From NCBI GenBank assembly GCA_964599275.1, contig CAZRFK010000021.1, forward strand, positions 1 to 25,453: 25,453 nucleotides of DNA, given 5' to 3'. Shown in pieces: positions 22,553 to 25,453 of the stretch. The notes under the pieces are model-generated. The model searched no databases, was not told the DNA's origin, and was given only the letters and a program-made list of their open reading frames with translations. Both the position numbers and the translations under genes were made by a program. This DNA comes from PUMD01 sp964599275 (GTDB taxonomy: Bacteria; Bacillota; Sulfobacillia; SLMV01). Position 1 is the stretch's first letter; each line of letters starts with the position of its first letter.

Positions 22553-23392
22553 TCACCTCCTCTTTCTTTGTCGCCGTCCTCGCACGATATCTTTGTCGGA
22601 ATACTTTTTGGGTCTACGGGTCTTTTTACCATGTGCCGGTTTACCCCAAGGGGTTACCGGGTTCCGACCTATAGGCGATCGTCCTTCACCACCACCGTGC
22701 GGGTGATCCACTGGGTTCGTTGCTGTACCACGAACTGTTGGACGACGTCCAAGATGACGACTTCGACCGGCTTTACCACTGGTCTGGTTTTCATGCTCCA
22801 CATTGCCCACCTGGCCAATGGTAGCTTTGCATTCCAGAGGAACCCGCCGAATCTCACCTGACGGTAGCTGCACATGAGCAAACCGTCCTTCTTTAGCGAC
22901 TACCTGAGCTGCGGTTCCTGCTGCACGAGCCAACTGACCACCGCGTCCAGGCTTCAACTCCACATTGTGGATGGGAGCACCTACTGGGACTCGCCGCATA
23001 GGTAAGGCATTTCCTGATTTGATATCGGCTTCCTTACCTGACTCCACGACATCCCCCGGGCGAAGATCGACTGGTGACAGGATGTAACGCTTCTCCCCAT
23101 CATAGTAATTCAACAGGGCAATGTGCGCAGTCCGATTAGGGTCGTATTCCAATCGGGCTACACGGGCAGGAATCCCATCCTTGTCACGCTGAAAGTCAAT
23201 GATCCTGTAGCGCCGCTTATGGCCTCCACCACGGTGACGAACTGTAATACGTCCTACGGCATTTCGTCCTGCGGATTTTTTCCGCTTTCCTGCCAGGAGT
23301 GAGCGCTCTGGACCCTCTTCACTCAATTCTGGGCGATGCAGTTGAGCGTGACGCCGGCCTGGAGAAGTCGGATTATATTTTTTTATCGCCAT
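22553..23392 (-). CDS. rplB: Large ribosomal subunit protein uL2
   Basis: Core 50S protein needed for subunit association and peptidyl transfer. I place the start at ATG 23392 (MAIKKYNPTSPGRR; 279 residues), seven bases after GGAGGT; five further codons upstream lack support. Blocks include RITVRHRGGGHKRRYR, LKPGRGGQLARAAGT and the C-terminal NPVDHPHGGGEGRSPIGR with the conserved histidine, followed by TPWGKPAHGKKTRR. Confidence 0.97.
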   Translation of the reverse strand: MAIKKYNPTSPGRRHAQLHRPELSEEGPERSLLAGKRKKSAGRNAVGRITVRHRGGGHKRRYRIIDFQRDKDGIPARVARLEYDPNRTAHIALLNYYDGEKRYILSPVDLRPGDVVESGKEADIKSGNALPMRRVPVGAPIHNVELKPGRGGQLARAAGTAAQVVAKEGRFAHVQLPSGEIRRVPLECKATIGQVGNVEHENQTSGKAGRSRHLGRRPTVRGTATNPVDHPHGGGEGRSPIGRNPVTPWGKPAHGKKTRRPKKYSDKDIVRGRRQRKRR

Positions 23393-23441
23393 GAGTTTCA
23401 CCTCCACCTCTGAACAACAACTTACTGTTGAGTGTCGTAAA

Positions 23442-23732
23442 TTACATCATACCTTCGAAAAAGTCTATTTCATCTCCAGGCGCCAGAGTAATTATGGCCT
23501 TTTTCCAGCTGGGCCGGCGCCCTTCGTGAACTCCCATGCGACGAACTTTGCCCTGCATTCGCATGGTGTTCACTTTAAGTACTTCCACATCAAAGATGTC
23601 TTCGACAGATTCTCTGATCTGGTATTTATTAGCTCGCTCATCAACAACGAAGGTATATTTCCCCTCAGCTGCTGCCAACATTGTTTTCTCTGTCACCAGA
23701 GGCTGCTTGACAATGTCTCGAGATTCAGTCAT
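23442..23732 (-). CDS. rplW: Large ribosomal subunit protein uL23
   Basis: Exit-tunnel rim protein that binds trigger factor and SRP. 96 residues: VKQPLVTEKTMLAAAEGKYTFVVDERANKYQIRESVEDIFDVEVLKVNTM and RRPSWKKAIITLAPGDEIDFFEG. ATG start, overlapping the end of rplD by eight bases, with its GGAGGTG site inside rplD. Confidence 0.97.
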   Translation of the reverse strand: MTESRDIVKQPLVTEKTMLAAAEGKYTFVVDERANKYQIRESVEDIFDVEVLKVNTMRMQGKVRRMGVHEGRRPSWKKAIITLAPGDEIDFFEGMM

Positions 23733-24357
23733 TGGCTAACACCTCCTCGACCACTGATATTGCATCACCTACGAAGAGTAAGTGGTCGTGGTCGAGAACT
23801 TCATAGATGTTCAGATCCTGTGCCCGGATGATATTTACTCCGGCAATGTTGCGTGCAGATTTATAAACAATGTCATCGTTTCCTTTGGTAATGAGAAGAG
23901 ATTTATCTCCGTTAATGCCAAGGTCTTCAAGCATAGATACAATCTCTTTTGTCTTTGGCTCGGGCAAATCTATTCGATCAATAACCCTGACTCCATCTTC
24001 CCGCCTTGTGGCGGAAAGAGCTGAACGCATCGCCGCACGCTTGGCTTTTTTATTCATATTCTTGCGAAAACTACGTGGTTTGGGGCCAAATGTTACTCCC
24101 CCACCCACCCAGATGGGCGAACGTATGCTGCCGTGACGAGCACGCCCTAGGCCTTTCTGCGGCCAAGGCTTTCGTCCTCCGCCCCGTTTTTCGGCACGCG
24201 TTTTGGTGCTAGCGGTGCCTGTCCGTTGATTCGACAGATAGCCAACTACCGCCTGGTGTATCAGGGGTTCGTTGACCGGCGCATCCCAAACATCTGGCCG
24301 GAGTTCGATCTGCCCAGTATTTTCGCCCCGCATGTCAACAACGGGTATTGTGGGCAT
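23725..24357 (-). CDS. rplD: Large ribosomal subunit protein uL4
   Basis: Tunnel-lining 50S protein; in some bacteria it represses the S10 operon. I place the start at ATG 24357 (MPTIPVVDMRGENTG; 210 residues), with GGGGGAG five bases upstream. The extended loop GTASTKTRAEKRGGGRKPWPQKGLGRARHGSIRSPIWVGGG and KKAKRAAMRSALS are typical. Overlaps rplW by eight bases. Confidence 0.97.
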   Translation of the reverse strand: MPTIPVVDMRGENTGQIELRPDVWDAPVNEPLIHQAVVGYLSNQRTGTASTKTRAEKRGGGRKPWPQKGLGRARHGSIRSPIWVGGGVTFGPKPRSFRKNMNKKAKRAAMRSALSATRREDGVRVIDRIDLPEPKTKEIVSMLEDLGINGDKSLLITKGNDDIVYKSARNIAGVNIIRAQDLNIYEVLDHDHLLFVGDAISVVEEVLAND

Positions 24358-24398
24358 GACAACTCCCCCTTTCCGCATCACTAATCATTTCAGTCTTT

Positions 24399-25028
24399 TC
24401 AATCATCGCTCTGAATGCTCAGGACACCATCTTCCGGACCCGGCACTCCTCCTTTTACCAGAAGTAGGCCGCGTTCAGTGTCCACTCTAACAACTTCAAG
24501 TCCTTCAATCGTGGTCTTTTCTCCACCCATTCTACCGGGCAGTTTACGCCCTGGAAATACACGGGCGGGAAAAGCCGACGCTCCGTGAGACCCTGGTCCT
24601 CGATGGTATCGGGAACCGTGAGACATTGGCCCTCGGCTGTAACCGTGTCGCTTTATTGAACCGGCGAATCCTTTACCACGTGAAGTACCAGTTACCTTCA
24701 CGCGGTCACCGGCTGAAAACACATCGTCGGGGGCTATCTCGTCTCCAGGTTCAACATCTTCCCATTCACCATCTTCATTGCGAAATTCTTGCAGATAACG
24801 ACGTGGGCTCACTCCAACTTTTTCGAATTGTCCCAGCTCCGGCCGGTTGAGCTTGTGCTCAGGTACTTCCTCGAAGCCCAGTTGCACGGCTTCATAACCG
24901 TCACATTCTTCAGTCCGAATCATGGTAATCACGTTTGAATCGGCCTGGATTACTGTTACCGGAACTGCTTCTCCATCATCAAATATCTGAGTCATTCCAA
25001 GTTTCTTACCAAGTATCCCCTTGCCCAT
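24399..25028 (-). CDS. rplC: Large ribosomal subunit protein uL3
   Basis: Early-assembly 50S protein whose loop reaches the peptidyl-transferase centre. 209 residues: MGKGILGKKLGMTQIFDDGE, the GDRVKVTGTSRGKGFAGSIKRHG block, and SHGASAFPARVFPGRKLPGRMGG, the region that is glutamine-methylated in other bacteria. ATG start after ATAGGAGGTGG. Follows rpsJ by 27 bases. Confidence 0.97.
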   Translation of the reverse strand: MGKGILGKKLGMTQIFDDGEAVPVTVIQADSNVITMIRTEECDGYEAVQLGFEEVPEHKLNRPELGQFEKVGVSPRRYLQEFRNEDGEWEDVEPGDEIAPDDVFSAGDRVKVTGTSRGKGFAGSIKRHGYSRGPMSHGSRYHRGPGSHGASAFPARVFPGRKLPGRMGGEKTTIEGLEVVRVDTERGLLLVKGGVPGPEDGVLSIQSDD

Positions 25029-25055
25029 TCGGCCACCTCCTATCCGGTCACTTCG

Positions 25056-25364
25056 TTACAGCTTGATCTCAATATCCACACCTGAAGGCAGATCAAGGCG
25101 CATCAGCGCATCGACCGTTTGAGGCGTAGGATCCAGTATATCAATCAACCGCTTGTGGGTACGCATCTCAAACTGTTCTCGATTATCCTTTGCACCCTGG
25201 GGTGCCTTCAACAGCGTATATACCGAACGGTCAGTTGGCAGGGGGACCGGGCCGGACACATCAGCGCCCGTTCGGTTCGCAGTTTCGACTATCTGATCCG
25301 CAGACTGATCCAGGATCTCATGGTCAAAGGCGCGAAGCCGAATCCGTATTTTCTGTCCAGCCAT
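25056..25364 (-). CDS. rpsJ: Small ribosomal subunit protein uS10
   Basis: 30S protein and, as NusE, a partner of NusB in antitermination. 102 residues: QKIRIRLRAFDHEILDQSADQIVETANRTGADVSGPVPLPT, then FEMRTHKRLIDILDPTPQTVDALMRLDLPSGVDIEIKL, near-identical to consensus. ATG start with GGAAGGAGGGG upstream. First gene of the S10 section; only 36 bases after tuf, with no promoter visible, so it is probably read through from the str operon. Confidence 0.98.
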   Translation of the reverse strand: MAGQKIRIRLRAFDHEILDQSADQIVETANRTGADVSGPVPLPTDRSVYTLLKAPQGAKDNREQFEMRTHKRLIDILDPTPQTVDALMRLDLPSGVDIEIKL

Positions 25365-25400
25365 TTCTGCCCCTCCTTCCCGAGAAAATCACTGCGCAAA

Positions 25401-25453
25401 TCACTCTTCTATATCAGTGACTACGCCTGCTCCGACTGTACGTCCGCCTTCAC
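25401..25453 (-). CDS. tuf: Elongation factor Tu, last codons only (cut by window edge)
   Basis: The last 17 codons before a TGA read EGGRTVGAGVVTDIEE, the well-known C-terminus of EF-Tu, which delivers aminoacyl-tRNA to the ribosome. The rest lies outside the window. tuf immediately before rpsJ is the usual str-S10 junction in Firmicutes. The identification rests on this short tail plus context. Confidence 0.9.
   Translation of the reverse strand, partial: EGGRTVGAGVVTDIEE

Noticed and set aside
1..25453. CRISPR arrays, tRNA or rRNA genes, insertion sequences, integrase or attachment sites.
   Set aside because: None is visible; gene order and codon style are uniform and housekeeping in character throughout.

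Overview
The window is almost entirely a bacterial ribosomal-protein super-operon on the minus strand (S10-spc-alpha order). A second minus-strand block at its low-coordinate end carries an AmmeMemoRadiSam cassette. The organism is probably a spore-forming Clostridia-like Firmicute of intermediate GC content. Four things point there: the gene order rplQ-ecfA1-ecfA2-ecfT-truA-rplM-rpsI with cwlD beside it; zinc-type S14, S4, L36 and adenylate kinase; a CwlD-type germination amidase; and strong AGGAGG-like ribosome binding sites with many GTG/TTG starts. I cannot name the genus. An alkaliphilic Dethiobacter-like lineage is only a guess.

Layout. 1-545 is the 5' part of argF. 588-4607 holds amrS, an ICMT-like membrane protein, a flavodoxin and an amrB-amrA fusion, all on the minus strand. 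4608-5021 is the only long non-coding stretch; it carries an amrBA promoter and nothing else I can support. 5022-5801 is cwlD, the only plus-strand gene. From 5848 to the right edge everything is minus strand. In transcription order it reads tuf (last codons), rpsJ, rplC, rplD, rplW, rplB, rpsS, rplV, rpsC, rplP, rpmC, rpsQ, rplN, rplX, rplE, rpsZ, rpsH, rplF, rplR, rpsE, rplO, secY, adk, map, infA, rpmJ, rpsM, rpsK, rpsD, rpoA, rplQ, ecfA1, ecfA2, ecfT, truA, rplM, rpsI.

The ribosomal genes are tightly packed, many overlapping or a few bases apart, so translational coupling is likely. The visible breaks are the map-infA gap, with a hairpin followed by a U-rich tract, and the truA-rplM gap, with a good sigma-A promoter and a leader hairpin. 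rpmD (L30) is missing from its usual place between rpsE and rplO, and no KOW-domain gene lies between map and infA.

The part with the least understood biology is the AmmeMemoRadiSam block. A radical SAM enzyme (AmrS) and a fused LigB/Memo-AMMECR1 protein, the bacterial counterparts of human MEMO1 and AMMECR1, flank a flavodoxin that could be an electron donor and a membrane protein resembling isoprenylcysteine/phospholipid methyltransferases. Both amr genes have the same TGGTATAAT extended -10 element. The membrane-protein mRNA has a strongly structured leader whose last hairpin buries its own ribosome binding site. The function of this set is not established.
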